DNA of 64,000 bases from an uncultured Alphaproteobacteria bacterium. GTDB lineage: Bacteria > Pseudomonadota > Alphaproteobacteria > HIMB59 > GCA-002718135. Both the position numbers and the translations under genes were made by a program. The notes below the pieces were generated by a model. That model was given only the letters and a program-made list of their open reading frames with translations. It did no database searches and had not been told where the DNA came from. Where the stretch lies: positions 1 through 64,000 of the forward strand of contig CACEMP010000003.1 in NCBI GenBank assembly GCA_902560675.1, written 5' to 3'. The number at the start of each line of letters is the position of its first letter. The stretch's first letter is position 1. Below are positions 20,805-31,418 of this stretch, piece after piece.

Positions 20805-21625
20805 TGTTGAATAAATTTAAACCAGTTACACCAGGCTTAAGAGGAACAGTATTAGTTTCAAAAAGACATCTATCAAAAGAAAAGCCTGTAAAATATTTAA
20901 CCAGACCTATCGTTTCATCAGGAGGTAGGAATAATCAAGGAAGGATAACCTCCAGAAGAATGGGCGGAGGTGTAAAAAGAAAATACAGATTAATTGATTT
21001 TAAAAGAAATAAAATAAATGTTGAAGCAGAAGTAATAAGAAACGAATATGATCCAAATAGATCAGCATTTATTTCTCTCCTAAAATATGATGACGGCCAA
21101 TTGAGTTACATCATTTCTCCTAAAAATTTAAAAATTGGAGATAAGTTAGTATCTGGTGAAGACGTAGAGATAAAAAATGGAAATTGTCTTCCGATCAAAA
21201 ATATACCTATTGGTACAAATATACATAACGTTGAGTTAAAACCTGGTGCTGGGGCACAGCTTGTCAGATCTGCCGGATCCTCCGCACAAATTGTCTCTAA
21301 AGAAGATCCATTTGTTCAAGTTAAATTAGTATCAGGAGAAATAAGACATATTAATAAAAATTCTAGAGCAACTATTGGAGAAGTTTCTAATCCTGACCAA
21401 AAAAATATAAAATTAGGTAAAGCTGGAAGAAAAAGATATTTAGGTTTCAGACCTAAAGTTAGAGGTGTGGTTATGAATCCAGTTGATCATCCTCACGGAG
21501 GTGGTGAAGGTCGGACATCTGGTGGAAGAAATCCAGTTACTCCTTGGGGTGTGTCTACTAAAGGTAAAAAAACTCGAAATAACAAGAAAACAAATGTTTT
21601 CATAATTAAAAGAAGGAAAAAATAA
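20804..21625 (+). CDS. rplB: 50S ribosomal protein L2
   Basis: 273 aa. L2 supports peptidyl transfer and subunit association. The C-terminal [20 protein letters not shown] loop contains the critical His; [20 protein letters not shown] and [12 protein letters not shown] are also conserved. Overlaps both neighbours by one base. Confidence 0.99.
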   Translation: MLNKFKPVTPGLRGTVLVSKRHLSKEKPVKYLTRPIVSSGGRNNQGRITSRRMGGGVKRKYRLIDFKRNKINVEAEVIRNEYDPNRSAFISLLKYDDGQLSYIISPKNLKIGDKLVSGEDVEIKNGNCLPIKNIPIGTNIHNVELKPGAGAQLVRSAGSSAQIVSKEDPFVQVKLVSGEIRHINKNSRATIGEVSNPDQKNIKLGKAGRKRYLGFRPKVRGVVMNPVDHPHGGGEGRTSGGRNPVTPWGVSTKGKKTRNNKKTNVFIIKRRKK

Positions 21626-21906
21626 TGACACGTTCTATCTGGAAAGGACCTTTTGTAGATAATCAGCTAATTAAAAAGGCTGAAAAATCTCTTCAGTCTG
21701 GACGAAAAGAAGTAATAAAGACTTGGTCAAGAAGATCAACCATACTTCCACAATTTGTTGGACTTACTTTTGGAGTTTATAATGGACAAAAATTTGTGCC
21801 AGTAACAATAAATGAGCAAATGGTTGGACACAAACTTGGTGAATTTTCTCCTACTAGAAATTTTAAAGGACACACCGCAGCTGACAAAAAGGCAGAACAA
21901 AAATGA
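21625..21906 (+). CDS. rpsS: 30S ribosomal protein S19
   Basis: 93 aa. [10 protein letters not shown] start, [16 protein letters not shown] and [16 protein letters not shown] motifs. S19 forms the head-to-50S bridge with S13. One-base overlap with rplB and 4-nt overlap with rplV. Confidence 0.99.
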   Translation: MTRSIWKGPFVDNQLIKKAEKSLQSGRKEVIKTWSRRSTILPQFVGLTFGVYNGQKFVPVTINEQMVGHKLGEFSPTRNFKGHTAADKKAEQK

Positions 21907-22271
21907 GCAATAATTTAAAAGCTATAGCAAGAGATAACATGATGAGAATCAGTCCTACAAAATTATCAATATTAGCTAATAGTATTGTTAACAAAAAAGC
22001 ATCAACTGCAGTTAATCAACTTAAATTTTCTCAAAAAAGAATTTCAAAAAATGTATTAAAAGTTTTAAACGCAGCAATAGCTAATGCTGAAAACAATAAA
22101 CAACTTGATATTGATAAACTATTTATTAAAGAGGCATATGTTGGAAAAAGTTTAAGAATGAAAAGATGGAGACCAAGAGCTAAAGGTAGAGCTGGATCAA
22201 TAATCAAACCATTCAGTAAAATAACAATAATTGTTGAAGAAAGACAATCAAAAGTAAAGGAAACAAAATAA
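21903..22271 (+). CDS. rplV: 50S ribosomal protein L22
   Basis: 122 aa. The extended beta-hairpin that lines the exit tunnel is represented by [16 protein letters not shown] near the C-terminus; [14 protein letters not shown] is near the start. Overlaps rpsS by 4 nt and rpsC by 1 nt. Confidence 0.98.
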   Translation: MSNNLKAIARDNMMRISPTKLSILANSIVNKKASTAVNQLKFSQKRISKNVLKVLNAAIANAENNKQLDIDKLFIKEAYVGKSLRMKRWRPRAKGRAGSIIKPFSKITIIVEERQSKVKETK

Positions 22272-22948
22272 TGGGTCAAAAAGTAAATCCTCATGGTATC
22301 AGACTAGGAATAAACAAAACTTGGTCTTCAAGATGGTTTTCTAAAAAAGAATATACCAACCTTCTTCATCAAGATTTGAAAATTAAAAACTATGTTGCTG
22401 AAAAATTAAAAAGTGCCAGTATTTCAAAAATCAATATTGAGAGAGCTGCAAAAAAACTAAGGTTATCAATATATAGCTCAAGACCGGGAATAATTATTGG
22501 AAAAAAAGGTGCTGATATTGAGACTTTGAAAAATAAATTATCTAAAATGTCAAATTTAGAAGTATTCTTAGATATAAAAGAGATTAGGAAGCCAGAAGTT
22601 GAAGCTAAATTAGTAGCTGAAAATATAGCCAATCAACTTGAAAAAAGAATATCATTTAGAAGAGCAATGAAAAAAGCAGTTCAATCAGCAATAAGACTCG
22701 GAGCTAAAGGTGTCAAAGTTGTTTGTAGTGGAAGATTAGGTGGAGCAGAAATAGCTAGAACAGAAAAATACCATGAAGGTAGTGTTCCTCTTCATACTCT
22801 TAGAGGTGATATTGATTATGCTACTGCTGAAGCTGAAACAACATACGGTATTTGTGGTATTAAAGTTTGGATAAATAAAGGTGAAATATTAGCAAAAGAC
22901 CCCTATGCAAGTGAAAAGAAACAAATAGATCAAGGGAGTGTTAGATAA
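22271..22948 (+). CDS. rpsC: 30S ribosomal protein S3
   Basis: 225 aa. [13 protein letters not shown] start, a type-II KH domain with [14 protein letters not shown], and the C-terminal half [21 protein letters not shown]3 forms the mRNA entry tunnel with S4 and S5. One-base overlaps with rplV and rplP. Confidence 0.99.
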   Translation: MGQKVNPHGIRLGINKTWSSRWFSKKEYTNLLHQDLKIKNYVAEKLKSASISKINIERAAKKLRLSIYSSRPGIIIGKKGADIETLKNKLSKMSNLEVFLDIKEIRKPEVEAKLVAENIANQLEKRISFRRAMKKAVQSAIRLGAKGVKVVCSGRLGGAEIARTEKYHEGSVPLHTLRGDIDYATAEAETTYGICGIKVWINKGEILAKDPYASEKKQIDQGSVR

Positions 22949-23364
22949 TGAACATGTTATCACCAAAAAAAACAAAATATAGAAAACAATTTAAAGGCAG
23001 AATACATGGAAACTCTAAGGGAAATTTTGCTCTTACATACGGAAGTTTTGGTTTGAAAGCAATGGAGCCAGAAAGAGTAACTTCTAGACAAATTGAGGCC
23101 GCAAGAAAAGCTATTACAAGATATCTTAAAAGAGCTGGAAGAATGTGGATTAGAGTATTTCCAGATGTGCCAGTTTCTAAAAAACCTGCTGAAGTAAGAA
23201 TGGGAAAAGGAAAAGGTTCAGTTGAATATTGGGCTTGTAGAATAAAACCCGGAAGAATAATGTTTGAAGTTGATGGTGTTGACGTAAATGACGCAAGAAA
23301 GGCTATGACACTAGCTGCAGCAAAACTACCAATAAAATGTAAATTTGTTGAGAGAAATATATGA
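22948..23364 (+). CDS. rplP: 50S ribosomal protein L16
   Basis: 138 aa from the ATG overlapping rpsC; a second in-frame ATG at 22954 gives the canonical [12 protein letters not shown] start and may be the real one. L16 binds the A-site tRNA elbow region. [15 protein letters not shown] and KFVERNI near the C-terminus are conserved. Overlaps rpmC by 4 nt. Confidence 0.98.
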   Translation: MNMLSPKKTKYRKQFKGRIHGNSKGNFALTYGSFGLKAMEPERVTSRQIEAARKAITRYLKRAGRMWIRVFPDVPVSKKPAEVRMGKGKGSVEYWACRIKPGRIMFEVDGVDVNDARKAMTLAAAKLPIKCKFVERNI

Positions 23365-23561
23365 TAGAAAAAGCAACAAAAAAAATGAATTCAAAACAAT
23401 TAAAAGAAGAAATTTATAAAAATAAAAAGGATCTCTTAAATTTTAATTTTCAGAAATCTACTGGACAATTAGAAAAAACACACGAAATAAGAAAAACAAA
23501 AAAAACAATAGCACGTTTAAAAACGGAATTTACAAAAACTATGAGGGAAGAAAATGCCTAA
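23361..23561 (+). CDS. rpmC: 50S ribosomal protein L29
   Basis: 66 aa two-helix protein near the tunnel exit. [20 protein letters not shown] followed by KKTIARLKT is the family signature. Overlaps rplP by 4 nt and rpsQ by 8 nt. Confidence 0.96.
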   Translation: MIEKATKKMNSKQLKEEIYKNKKDLLNFNFQKSTGQLEKTHEIRKTKKTIARLKTEFTKTMREENA

Positions 23562-23796
23562 GAGAACTTTAACTGGGAAAGTAGTTTCTTCAAACGCAAA
23601 TAAAACTATCGTTGTTCAAGTTACGAGAAGAGTCAAACATAAACTATACAAAAAAATAATTAGTAGATCAAAAAAATATCATGTTCATGATGAAGAAAAC
23701 AAATTTAATGTAGGTGATATCGTATCAATAATTGAACATAAGCCGATATCAAAAACTAAATCATGGATTGTTTTAAACAATGATGGAGCAAAATAA
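23554..23796 (+). CDS. rpsQ: 30S ribosomal protein S17
   Basis: 80 aa OB-fold protein. [20 protein letters not shown] and [20 protein letters not shown] identify it. Starts inside the end of rpmC; the stop overlaps the rplN start by one base. Confidence 0.98.
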   Translation: MPKRTLTGKVVSSNANKTIVVQVTRRVKHKLYKKIISRSKKYHVHDEENKFNVGDIVSIIEHKPISKTKSWIVLNNDGAK

Positions 23797-24164
23797 TGAT
23801 ACAAATGCAATCTAACCTTTTTGTTGCTGATAATTCTGGAGCAAGAAAAATACAGTGCATCAAGGTATTGGGAGGCTCTAAAAGGAGATTTGCATCTATA
23901 GGAGATATAATTGTTGTATCTATAAAAGATGCTATTCCTAAAGCAAAAGTTAAAAAAGGTGATGTATATAAAGCAGTTATAGTTAGAACTTCTAAAGATT
24001 TCAAAAGATCAGATGGAACTTCAATTAGATTTGATAAAAATGCTGCTGTTATCTTGGATAAACAAGAAGAACCAATTGCTACAAGAATTTTTGGTCCTGT
24101 AACTAGAGAGCTTAGGAGTAAAAAATTTATGAAAATAATAAGTCTAGCACCAGAGGTACTATGA
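23796..24164 (+). CDS. rplN: 50S ribosomal protein L14
   Basis: 122 aa. [20 protein letters not shown] start and [15 protein letters not shown] end are conserved. L14 contributes to the intersubunit interface and is the binding site of ribosome silencing factors in other bacteria. Overlaps rplX by 4 nt. Confidence 0.99.
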   Translation: MIQMQSNLFVADNSGARKIQCIKVLGGSKRRFASIGDIIVVSIKDAIPKAKVKKGDVYKAVIVRTSKDFKRSDGTSIRFDKNAAVILDKQEEPIATRIFGPVTRELRSKKFMKIISLAPEVL

Positions 24165-24481
24165 TGTCACAGAAAATCAAACTGAGGAAAGGTGATGAGG
24201 TTCTTGTATTAGCTGGTAAGGATAAAGGAAAAAAAGGCAAAATAATAAAAATTTTACCTAAAGTTAATAAAGCAATAGTATCAGATATAAATAAAGTTAA
24301 GAAAAATCAAAAGCCCGATAATAATCAGGCTGGGGGCATAGTAGATAAAGAAATGCCTATTCAGTTATCAAATTTAGCTTTTTTTGATTCAGTACTTAAT
24401 AAAGGTATAAAAATTGGTTACAAATTTATTAAAGAGAAAAAAGTTAGAATTAATAGAAAATCTGGCAAGGAAATAAAATGA
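24161..24481 (+). CDS. rplX: 50S ribosomal protein L24
   Basis: 106 aa (105 if the second ATG at 24164 is used). KOW motif [21 protein letters not shown] near the N-terminus. L24 initiates 50S assembly. Overlaps rplN and rplE by 4 nt each. Confidence 0.97.
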   Translation: MMSQKIKLRKGDEVLVLAGKDKGKKGKIIKILPKVNKAIVSDINKVKKNQKPDNNQAGGIVDKEMPIQLSNLAFFDSVLNKGIKIGYKFIKEKKVRINRKSGKEIK

Positions 24482-25029
24482 GTAGACTATTAGAAATGTA
24501 TAAGACTACTTTAAGGCCTGAGCTTATGTCTAAATTAAAACTTAGTAATATGTATGAAGTTCCAAAAATTGAAAAAATAATCCTTAATATGGGTATTGGT
24601 GAGGGAAAAGATGATAGCAAATTAATAGATAAAGCAGTTGAGGATCTTTCATTAATCGCTGGTCAAAAAGCAGTTAAAACAAAAGCAAGAAAAGCAATTG
24701 CAGGTTTCAAAATTAGAGCTGGAATGCCTCTTGGCGCGATGGTCACCCTTAGAAACAAAATTATGTATGAATTTTTAGATAGATTAATTAATATAGCTAT
24801 TCCAAGAATTAGAGATTTTAGAGGACTTAACCCAAACAGTTTTGATGGTAATGGAAATTATTCCTTTGGAATAAAGGAACACATTATCTTTCCAGAAATA
24901 AATTTTGATAAGATCGAGAAAGTAAGAGGATTAGACATAACTATTTGCACCACATCAAAGCAAAACAAAGATGCGTTAGAATTACTAAAAACATTTAATA
25001 TGCCTTTTACAAGCAATAAAGAAAATTAG
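24478..25029 (+). CDS. rplE: 50S ribosomal protein L5
   Basis: 183 aa. [35 protein letters not shown] and [20 protein letters not shown] are L5 signatures. It binds 5S rRNA and the P-site tRNA elbow. Overlaps rplX by 4 nt and is 7 nt before rpsN. Confidence 0.99.
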   Translation: MSRLLEMYKTTLRPELMSKLKLSNMYEVPKIEKIILNMGIGEGKDDSKLIDKAVEDLSLIAGQKAVKTKARKAIAGFKIRAGMPLGAMVTLRNKIMYEFLDRLINIAIPRIRDFRGLNPNSFDGNGNYSFGIKEHIIFPEINFDKIEKVRGLDITICTTSKQNKDALELLKTFNMPFTSNKEN

Positions 25030-25036
25030 GAGAAAT

Positions 25037-25342
25037 ATGGCAAAGTCAAGCTCAGTACAAAAAAATCTTAACAGGTTAAAATTAATAAAAAAACTTAGTG
25101 AAAAAAGAAAAATTTTAAAATCTAAAATTATGGATAAAAATTTATCTTTAGAAGAAAGATTACAATTTCAAAATAAATTGAATGATCTTCCAAGAAATAG
25201 TTCATCGATCAGACATAGAAATAGATGTGAAATAACTGGAAGACCAAGAGGGAATTATAGAAAATTTGGTTTATCTAGAATCAAAATTAGGGAATTATCA
25301 ATGACTGGAGATTTACCAGGAGTTGTTAAATCAAGTTGGTAG
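25037..25342 (+). CDS. rpsN: 30S ribosomal protein S14
   Basis: 101 aa, the long zinc-free form usual in alphaproteobacteria (no CxxC pairs). C-terminal [20 protein letters not shown] and the SSW end are conserved. A TAGGAG Shine-Dalgarno precedes the ATG. Confidence 0.98.
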   Translation: MAKSSSVQKNLNRLKLIKKLSEKRKILKSKIMDKNLSLEERLQFQNKLNDLPRNSSSIRHRNRCEITGRPRGNYRKFGLSRIKIRELSMTGDLPGVVKSSW

Positions 25343-25350
25343 GAGATTTT

Positions 25351-25749
25351 ATGGCTTTTAATGATGCATTATCGGATATGTTAGCAAGGATTAAAAATGC
25401 TCACAATGCTAAAAAATTACAAACATCATGTTTTAATTCAAAACTCAATATGAATGTTCTTTCTGTGCTTAAAGCAGAGGGGTATATAAGAGATTTTAAA
25501 AATATAGATGATAGAAAAGGTGTAAGTACAATAAAAATAGAACTAAAATATTACAATGGCGACCCTGTTATAAAAAAAATAAAAAGAATTTCAAAACCTG
25601 GAATAAGAGTTTATTCAAAAATTTCTGAACTTGAAAAACCTTATGGTGGACTAGGAATATCAATAATTTCAACACCCAAAGGTGTTATGTCAGATCAGCA
25701 AGCTAGAAAAAATAATGTTGGTGGTGAAATTCTTTGTGAGGTTTTTTAA
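25351..25749 (+). CDS. rpsH: 30S ribosomal protein S8
   Basis: 132 aa from the ATG at 25351, which has AGGAG 5 nt upstream; the open frame extends to a TTG inside rpsN, but family length and the MAFNDALSDMLARIKNA start favour the ATG. S8 organises the central 16S domain. ISTPKGVMSDQQARKNNVGG and CEVF at the C-terminus are conserved. One-base overlap with rplF. Confidence 0.98.
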   Translation: MAFNDALSDMLARIKNAHNAKKLQTSCFNSKLNMNVLSVLKAEGYIRDFKNIDDRKGVSTIKIELKYYNGDPVIKKIKRISKPGIRVYSKISELEKPYGGLGISIISTPKGVMSDQQARKNNVGGEILCEVF

Positions 25750-26282
25750 TGTCAAGAATAGCTAAAAATAGTATTAAAATTAATAAAGACATTAATTGTA
25801 ATTTTGCTCAAGGAATATTTTTAGCTAAAGGTCGATTAGGTGAAATGCAAATTACTATCAACAGTAATCTTTCAGTAGAAATAAGTGAAGATACAGTTAG
25901 TATTATTCCTAAAGATGAAAAAATTAAAAAAGATCCGATTTGGGGAACCACAAGATCACTTGTGGCCAATATTATACAAGGTGTATCTGAAGGTTTTAGT
26001 AAAACACTTGAGTTAAATGGTACAGGTTATAGAGCCAGTGTATCAGGGTCTACCTTAAAACTCCAACTTGGATACAGTCATGACATTAATTTTCAAATAC
26101 CAAAAGAAGTTAAAATAGAGTGCCCTAAACAAAACATTATAAAACTATCAAGTTTTGATAAAGAAAAATTAGGAGAGGCGGCAGCAAAAATTAGATCATT
26201 TAGAAAACCTGAACCATTTAAAGGTAAAGGCATAAAATATAGTAATGAATTTATTTTTAGAAAAGAAGGAAAGAAAAAATAA
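25749..26282 (+). CDS. rplF: 50S ribosomal protein L6
   Basis: 177 aa. Two repeated domains; the second has LNGTGYRASVSGSTLKLQLGYSH and the C-terminal FRKPEPFKGKGIKYSNEFI signature. L6 lies near the sarcin-ricin loop. One-base overlap with rpsH. Confidence 0.98.
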   Translation: MSRIAKNSIKINKDINCNFAQGIFLAKGRLGEMQITINSNLSVEISEDTVSIIPKDEKIKKDPIWGTTRSLVANIIQGVSEGFSKTLELNGTGYRASVSGSTLKLQLGYSHDINFQIPKEVKIECPKQNIIKLSSFDKEKLGEAAAKIRSFRKPEPFKGKGIKYSNEFIFRKEGKKK

Positions 26283-26286
26283 AATT

Positions 26287-26619
26287 ATGAAAACAAGAGC
26301 AGAAAAAATTAGATATAAATTAAAAAAAATCTCTGATAGAATGAGACTTTCGGTATTCAAATCAAATTCACATATATATGCTCAAATTATTGATGATAAA
26401 AAGGGTTTTACTCTAGCATCTTCATCTTCATTAGATAACAAGATTAAGGAAAAAAAACTTAACAGAAAAGAATTAGCAGAAAAAATAGGCTCAGAAATTG
26501 CAAAAAAATCTATCTCTAAAGGAATCAAAGAAGTTGCTTTTGACAGAGGTAAATACAGATATCATGGCTTAATTAAAATACTTGCTGAAGCTGCTAGAAA
26601 AGAAGGTCTAAATTTTTAA
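26287..26619 (+). CDS. rplR: 50S ribosomal protein L18
   Basis: 110 aa from the ATG 4 nt after rplF; the open frame extends upstream into rplF, but the shorter start fits family length. L18 binds 5S r[21 protein letters not shown] and the C-terminal [22 protein letters not shown] signature are clear. Confidence 0.97.
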   Translation: MKTRAEKIRYKLKKISDRMRLSVFKSNSHIYAQIIDDKKGFTLASSSSLDNKIKEKKLNRKELAEKIGSEIAKKSISKGIKEVAFDRGKYRYHGLIKILAEAARKEGLNF

Positions 26620-26628
26620 AGGATATTT

Positions 26629-27135
26629 ATGATAGATAATGATAAAAATGAATTCAGTGAACATTTAGTTACTATAAATAGAGTAGCTAAAGTTGTTAAA
26701 GGTGGTAGAAGATTTGGTTTTGCTGCAATAATGATTGTTGGAGACAACAAGGGCAGAGTTGGAATTGGAACTGGGAAAGCTAAAGAAGTTCCTGAAGCTG
26801 TTCGTAAGGCAACTGAAAATGCAAAAAATAAAATGATTAGGGTACATTTAAAAGAAAATAGAACTATTCATCATGATATAGTTGGTAGATTTGGGGCAGG
26901 CAAAGTAATATTAAGATCGGCTGCTCCTGGTACAGGTATAATTGCTGGAGGTCCAATGAGAGCACTTTTTGAGTCTTTAGGTGTTAAAGATGTAGTTGCA
27001 AAATCGACTGGAACTTCTAACCCTCATAATATGCTAAAAGCAACTTTCAATGCTTTTAAATCATCTGAGTCCCCAAAGTCAATCGCATCTAAAAGATCAA
27101 TTAAAATAAGTGATTTAACTAATAACAAAACCTAA
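26629..27135 (+). CDS. rpsE: 30S ribosomal protein S5
   Basis: 168 aa. S5 double-stranded RNA-binding domain [20 protein letters not shown], then [20 protein letters not shown] and [19 protein letters not shown]5 affects translational accuracy. The next gene in most bacteria, rpmD, is missing: only 7 nt separate rpsE from rplO. Confidence 0.99.
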   Translation: MIDNDKNEFSEHLVTINRVAKVVKGGRRFGFAAIMIVGDNKGRVGIGTGKAKEVPEAVRKATENAKNKMIRVHLKENRTIHHDIVGRFGAGKVILRSAAPGTGIIAGGPMRALFESLGVKDVVAKSTGTSNPHNMLKATFNAFKSSESPKSIASKRSIKISDLTNNKT

Positions 27136-27142
27136 AACTAGT

Positions 27143-27601
27143 ATGAAAATTAACGAATTAAAATCAACAAAGACATTTAATAAAGATAAAAAAAGAGTTG
27201 GTAGAGGCTCTGGCTCCGGATTAGGCAAAACTTCAGGAAGAGGAGTTAAGGGCCAAAAATCAAGATCTGGAGTTTCTATAAATGGTTTTGAAGGTGGACA
27301 AATGCCTTTGTACAGAAGATTACCAAAAAGAGGTTTTAAAAACATTTTTAAGAAAAAAATACAGGCAATTAATTTTAAAATTTTGAATAATATTATAAAA
27401 AAATATAATTTAGATACTAATTTGATCAAAGAATCCGATCTTTTTGAAAAAAAAATATTTAAAAAATCTAAAGGAAATTTAAAACTTCTTAATATTGGTA
27501 AAATTGATAAACCGTTTACTATAGAAATTTCATTTGCTTCTAAGGGAGCAATTGATGTTTTAGAAAAAAATGGTGGAAAAATTAACTTAACTAATAAATA
27601 A
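27143..27601 (+). CDS. rplO: 50S ribosomal protein L15
   Basis: 152 aa. The Gly/Arg-rich N-terminal extension GRGSGSGLGKTSGRGVKGQK and the FEGGQMPLYRRLPKRGF signature are present. Follows rpsE directly, without rpmD; secY begins 1 nt after its stop. Confidence 0.98.
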   Translation: MKINELKSTKTFNKDKKRVGRGSGSGLGKTSGRGVKGQKSRSGVSINGFEGGQMPLYRRLPKRGFKNIFKKKIQAINFKILNNIIKKYNLDTNLIKESDLFEKKIFKKSKGNLKLLNIGKIDKPFTIEISFASKGAIDVLEKNGGKINLTNK

Positions 27602-27602
27602 T

Positions 27603-28943
27603 ATGGCAACAGCTGCAGACAGATTAGCGAATAATATTAATTTTGGAGCTCTTGGCAAAGCGACTGAATTAAGACAGAGGCTATTATTCACTCTGGGGGC
27701 CCTTATAGTTTTTAGATTAGGGACCTTTCTTCCAATACCAGGAATTAATCCTATTGCTCTCCAACAATTTTTTGAACAGCAATCATCAGGAATTTTAGGA
27801 ATTTTCGACACTTTTTCTGGGGGCGCTCTAGGAAGAATGGGTATATTTGCTTTAGGAGTTATGCCTTACATATCTTCATCAATAATCATGACATTAATGC
27901 AAACAGCAATCCCATATCTTAAAACTTTAAAAGAACAGGGAACAAAAGGAAGAAGGCAGCTTTTACAATATACAAGGTACTTTACTGTTATTATTGCAGC
28001 ACTTCAAGGTTATGGTGTCTCTATCGGACTAGAATCAATGCAGACTGCTTATGGGAATATTGTATTTGAACCAGGAATTTTTTTTAGATTAACTACTGTT
28101 ATCACATTAGTGGGAGGAACTATCTTTTTAATGTGGCTTGGTGAACAAATCTCATCTAGAGGTGTTGGAAATGGTATTTCACTTATTATTACAGCTGGTA
28201 TAATTGCAAACCTCCCAAGTGCTTTTGTAAGTACTCTTCAACTAGGTAGAACAGGGGAATTAAGTATTGCATTTATTTTAGGTATTCTGATTTTAATTTT
28301 ATTATTAATTATTTTCATAGTCTTTGTAGAAAAAGGTCAAAGAAGAATTCCAGTTCAATATCCAAAAAGACAAGTTGGAAATAAGATTTACGGAGGTCAA
28401 AGCTCACATTTACCTCTCAAAATAAATACTGCAGGGGTTATTCCAGTCATATTTGCTTCTTCAATATTATTATTACCTAATACAATGTCTGGATTTGGAG
28501 CTGGATCATCAAGTGATATATTTATTTTTATTTCAAGTTACTTAGGAAGAGGGCAGCCTCTATACTTAGCAATGTATGCAGCAATGATTATTTTCTTTGG
28601 GTTTTTTTATACTGGAATTGTTTTTAATCCTGACGAACAGGCAGAAAATTTAAGAAAATATGGTGGTTTTATTCCTGGAATAAGACCAGGTGAAAACACA
28701 GCAAAATACATAGAGTTTGTACTTACAAGACTTACAACCATTGGTACTATTTATTTAACCTTTGTTGCACTTCTTCCAGAATTTTTATTATCGAGAACAT
28801 CCATTCCTTTTTACTTAGGGGGTACAGCTTTACTAATTGTTGTTGTGGTAATGATAGATTTTATAAATCAAGTTCAATCTCATTTGTTTCAACATCAATA
28901 CGAAGGTCTCTTGAAAAAGACAAAGTTAAAAGGCAGAAGATAA
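27603..28943 (+). CDS. secY: Preprotein translocase subunit SecY
   Basis: 446 aa, ten predicted transmembrane helices. SecY is the protein-conducting channel. FRLGTFLPIPGINPIAL, GIFALGVMPYISSSIIMTLM, EQISSRGVGNGISLIITAGI and the cytosolic loop QRRIPVQYPKRQVG match the family. It closes the spc operon with adk starting 1 nt later, the usual alphaproteobacterial arrangement. Confidence 0.99.
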   Translation: MATAADRLANNINFGALGKATELRQRLLFTLGALIVFRLGTFLPIPGINPIALQQFFEQQSSGILGIFDTFSGGALGRMGIFALGVMPYISSSIIMTLMQTAIPYLKTLKEQGTKGRRQLLQYTRYFTVIIAALQGYGVSIGLESMQTAYGNIVFEPGIFFRLTTVITLVGGTIFLMWLGEQISSRGVGNGISLIITAGIIANLPSAFVSTLQLGRTGELSIAFILGILILILLLIIFIVFVEKGQRRIPVQYPKRQVGNKIYGGQSSHLPLKINTAGVIPVIFASSILLLPNTMSGFGAGSSSDIFIFISSYLGRGQPLYLAMYAAMIIFFGFFYTGIVFNPDEQAENLRKYGGFIPGIRPGENTAKYIEFVLTRLTTIGTIYLTFVALLPEFLLSRTSIPFYLGGTALLIVVVVMIDFINQVQSHLFQHQYEGLLKKTKLKGRR

Positions 28944-28944
28944 T

Positions 28945-29514
28945 TTGTACAATTTAATTTTTTTTGGTCCACCGGGTGCAGGCAAGGGGACACAAGCAAA
29001 AATAATATCAAAGCATCTTAATATACCTCATCTTTCAACTGGAGATATATTAAGATCAAAAATTGAAAAAAAAGATGTACTTGCTACACAATTAAAAGAA
29101 ATAATTGCGAGTGGTAAATTAGTTTCTGATGATATTCTAAATACAATAGTCGCTGAAAAAATAATTAACGATTGTAAAGATGGTTTTATTCTTGACGGAT
29201 ATCCAAGAACAATGAATCAGTTTTATTTTATTGATAACTTATTAAAAGAAAACGAAATGTATTTGAATTTCATTTTTAATATTAATATTCCTCTTAGTGT
29301 TTTAAAGGATAGAATACTAAAAAGGTCTAAAGAAGAAAACAGAGACGATGATGATATTAGTGTTGTTGAGACCAGATACAAAGAGTATTTAAATTCTACA
29401 GAAATTGTATCACAACATTATAAGCAAAATTATGGAGAAATCTTTTATGAGATTGACGGTATTGATGAAATTGAAGAAATTACTATAAAAATTCAAAAAA
29501 TCCTAAAAAAATGA
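28945..29514 (+). CDS. adk: Adenylate kinase
   Basis: 189 aa, short-LID form. Converts AMP plus ATP to two ADP. P-loop GPPGAGKGTQ at residues 7-16, HLSTGDILR AMP-binding segment, ILDGYPRT, and the RDDDDISVVETR region at the reduced LID. The start is TTG: it gives MYNLIFFGPPG, matching the family N-terminus, and no ATG exists upstream of the P-loop. Lies 1 nt after secY. Confidence 0.97.
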   Translation: MYNLIFFGPPGAGKGTQAKIISKHLNIPHLSTGDILRSKIEKKDVLATQLKEIIASGKLVSDDILNTIVAEKIINDCKDGFILDGYPRTMNQFYFIDNLLKENEMYLNFIFNINIPLSVLKDRILKRSKEENRDDDDISVVETRYKEYLNSTEIVSQHYKQNYGEIFYEIDGIDEIEEITIKIQKILKK

Positions 29515-29546
29515 TTAAAAACTGCCAAATTTTACTATATCTCTAC

Positions 29547-29574
29547 TTGACTAGCCTATGATAAATCATGTATT
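29547..29574 (+). promoter_or_regulatory. Candidate promoter upstream of rpsM
   Basis: TTGACT (29547-29552) with a 16-nt spacer to TGTATT (29569-29574) in the 90-nt adk-rpsM gap. The same layout (TTGAC-, 16 nt, -GTATT) is seen before tRNA-Tyr, which makes it a plausible house-keeping promoter form here. No terminator hairpin is evident after adk. Confidence 0.35.
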
Positions 29575-29604
29575 CACCCTCATTCATTTTTAGAAGATTT
29601 CACT

Positions 29605-29985
29605 ATGGCTAGAATATCTGGAGTAAACATTCCTACTAACAAAAGAGTGCATATAGCATTGACATATATTTATGGTATTGGATTAAAAACTGCAACGGAT
29701 ATATGCAGCAAATCATCAATAGATCTATCTAAAAGAGTTAGTGAACTTAATGACGATGAATTAAATAAAATAAGAGACCATATTGATAACAGCTATTCAG
29801 TTGAAGGTGACTTAAGAAGAAAGATATCAATGGATATTAAAAGATTAAACGATCTAGGTTGCTATAGAGGTTTGAGACATAGAAAAAAACTTCCAGTTAG
29901 AGGTCAAAGAACACATACGAATGCTAGAACAAGAAAAGGTAAAGCAGTTGCAATTGCTGGCAAGAAAAAAGTTACTAAGGGATAA
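29605..29985 (+). CDS. rpsM: 30S ribosomal protein S13
   Basis: 126 aa. [20 protein letters not shown] start, helix-two-turn-helix with [15 protein letters not shown], and the basic tail [19 protein letters not shown]13 contacts L5 and the P-site tRNA. First gene of the alpha operon. Confidence 0.99.
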   Translation: MARISGVNIPTNKRVHIALTYIYGIGLKTATDICSKSSIDLSKRVSELNDDELNKIRDHIDNSYSVEGDLRRKISMDIKRLNDLGCYRGLRHRKKLPVRGQRTHTNARTRKGKAVAIAGKKKVTKG

Positions 29986-29997
29986 AGAGTTAAATTA

Positions 29998-30378
29998 ATG
30001 GTTGAGAAAAAGAAAAACAAAACAAAGAAAAAAGTTTCTTCTGGTGTTGCTCATATTGTATCATCTTTTAATAATACAATAATTACAATATCTGATGAAA
30101 AAGGAAATGCGCTTGCATGGTCTTCGTCTGGTCATAAAGGATTTAAAGGATCAAGAAAATCTACACCATACGCTGCTCAGATAGCAGCAGAAGATGTTGG
30201 AAATAAAGCAAAAGAATTCGGTTTAAAGTCTCTTAAGGTAGAAGTATCTGGACCTGGTTCTGGCAGGGAGTCTGCATTACGATCTCTACAATCCATAGGT
30301 TACATTATTACATCTATAAAAGACGTTACACCAATACCGCATAATGGTTGCAGACCACGAAAAAGAAGAAGAGTTTAA
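29998..30378 (+). CDS. rpsK: 30S ribosomal protein S11
   Basis: 126 aa. [18 protein letters not shown] and [20 protein letters not shown] followed by [12 protein letters not shown] are S11 signatures. It lies on the 30S platform. No rpsD follows, as usual in alphaproteobacteria; rpoA starts 17 nt downstream. Confidence 0.99.
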   Translation: MVEKKKNKTKKKVSSGVAHIVSSFNNTIITISDEKGNALAWSSSGHKGFKGSRKSTPYAAQIAAEDVGNKAKEFGLKSLKVEVSGPGSGRESALRSLQSIGYIITSIKDVTPIPHNGCRPRKRRRV

Positions 30379-30395
30379 TAAATAAGGAGCATTAA

Positions 30396-31418
30396 GTGTT
30401 ACAAAAAAATTGGAGTGAATTAATTAAACCAAGTAAAATGGAAGTTAACGTAGATGAAACAAATGGCAAAAAAGGTATTTTAACTGCAGAACCTCTTGAA
30501 AGAGGTTTTGGTCTTACATTGGGAAATGCAATTAGAAGAATACTTCTATCATCCTTACAGGGAGCAGCAATAACTTCAGTAAAGATAAAAGGTGTGGTAC
30601 ATGAATTTTCTACAATTCCTGGGGTAAAGGAAGATTTAACTGATATACTATTAAATCTTAAAACTGTTGCAGTTAAAGTTCATTCTACTGGCTTAAAAAA
30701 AATGTATTTAAAATCATCAGGATCTGGAGAACTGCGTGCTGGAAATTTTGAAACTGACTCTGAAACTGAAATAATGAATCCAGATCAATTAATTATGACT
30801 CTAGACTCAAACGCTGATATTGAAATTGAGGCTAATGTTGAAACAGGAAAAGGATATGTATCTGCTGAAGTAGCTGAAGATGAAAATAAAATAATTGGTG
30901 AAATTAAGCTTGATGCTATGTTCAGTCCTGTAATTAAAACATCGTATAAAATTGAAAATAGTAGAGTTGGACAAGTTACAGACTATGATAAATTAATATT
31001 TGAAGTTGAAACAAATGGTGTAATATCACCTGATGATGCAATCGCTCTAGCAGCTAGAATACTGCAAGACCAACTTCAACCATTTATTAATTTTGATGAA
31101 CCAGAGGTGCTGCCAGATCAGTCTTCTGTTGAAAAACTATCCTTTAATTCAAATTTATTAAAAAAAGTTGAAGAGTTAGAACTTTCCGTAAGATCTGCAA
31201 ATTGTTTAAAAAATGATAACATTATTTACATAGGTGATCTAGTTCAAAAATCAGAGTCAGAAATGCTAAGAACACCAAATTTTGGAAGAAAATCCCTTAA
31301 TGAAATTAAAGAAGTTCTTCAGCAGATGGAATTAAATCTAGGAATGTCAGTTCCTGATTGGCCCCCTGAAAATATTGATGAGCTAGCAAAAAAATATGAG
31401 GATCCATTTAATAAATAG
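30396..31418 (+). CDS. rpoA: DNA-directed RNA polymerase subunit alpha
   Basis: 340 aa. N-terminal assembly domain with [30 protein letters not shown] and [14 protein letters not shown]; flexible linker; C-terminal domain ([36 protein letters not shown]) that contacts UP elements and activators. GTG start with AAGGAG 6 nt upstream. The rplQ ATG follows immediately. Confidence 0.99.
   Translation: MLQKNWSELIKPSKMEVNVDETNGKKGILTAEPLERGFGLTLGNAIRRILLSSLQGAAITSVKIKGVVHEFSTIPGVKEDLTDILLNLKTVAVKVHSTGLKKMYLKSSGSGELRAGNFETDSETEIMNPDQLIMTLDSNADIEIEANVETGKGYVSAEVAEDENKIIGEIKLDAMFSPVIKTSYKIENSRVGQVTDYDKLIFEVETNGVISPDDAIALAARILQDQLQPFINFDEPEVLPDQSSVEKLSFNSNLLKKVEELELSVRSANCLKNDNIIYIGDLVQKSESEMLRTPNFGRKSLNEIKEVLQQMELNLGMSVPDWPPENIDELAKKYEDPFNK

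Noticed and set aside
27115-27609. 164-aa minus-strand ORF opposite rplO
   Set aside because: Shadow of the Gly/Lys-rich L15 gene; composition is repetitive Leu/Phe/Pro typical of an antisense frame.
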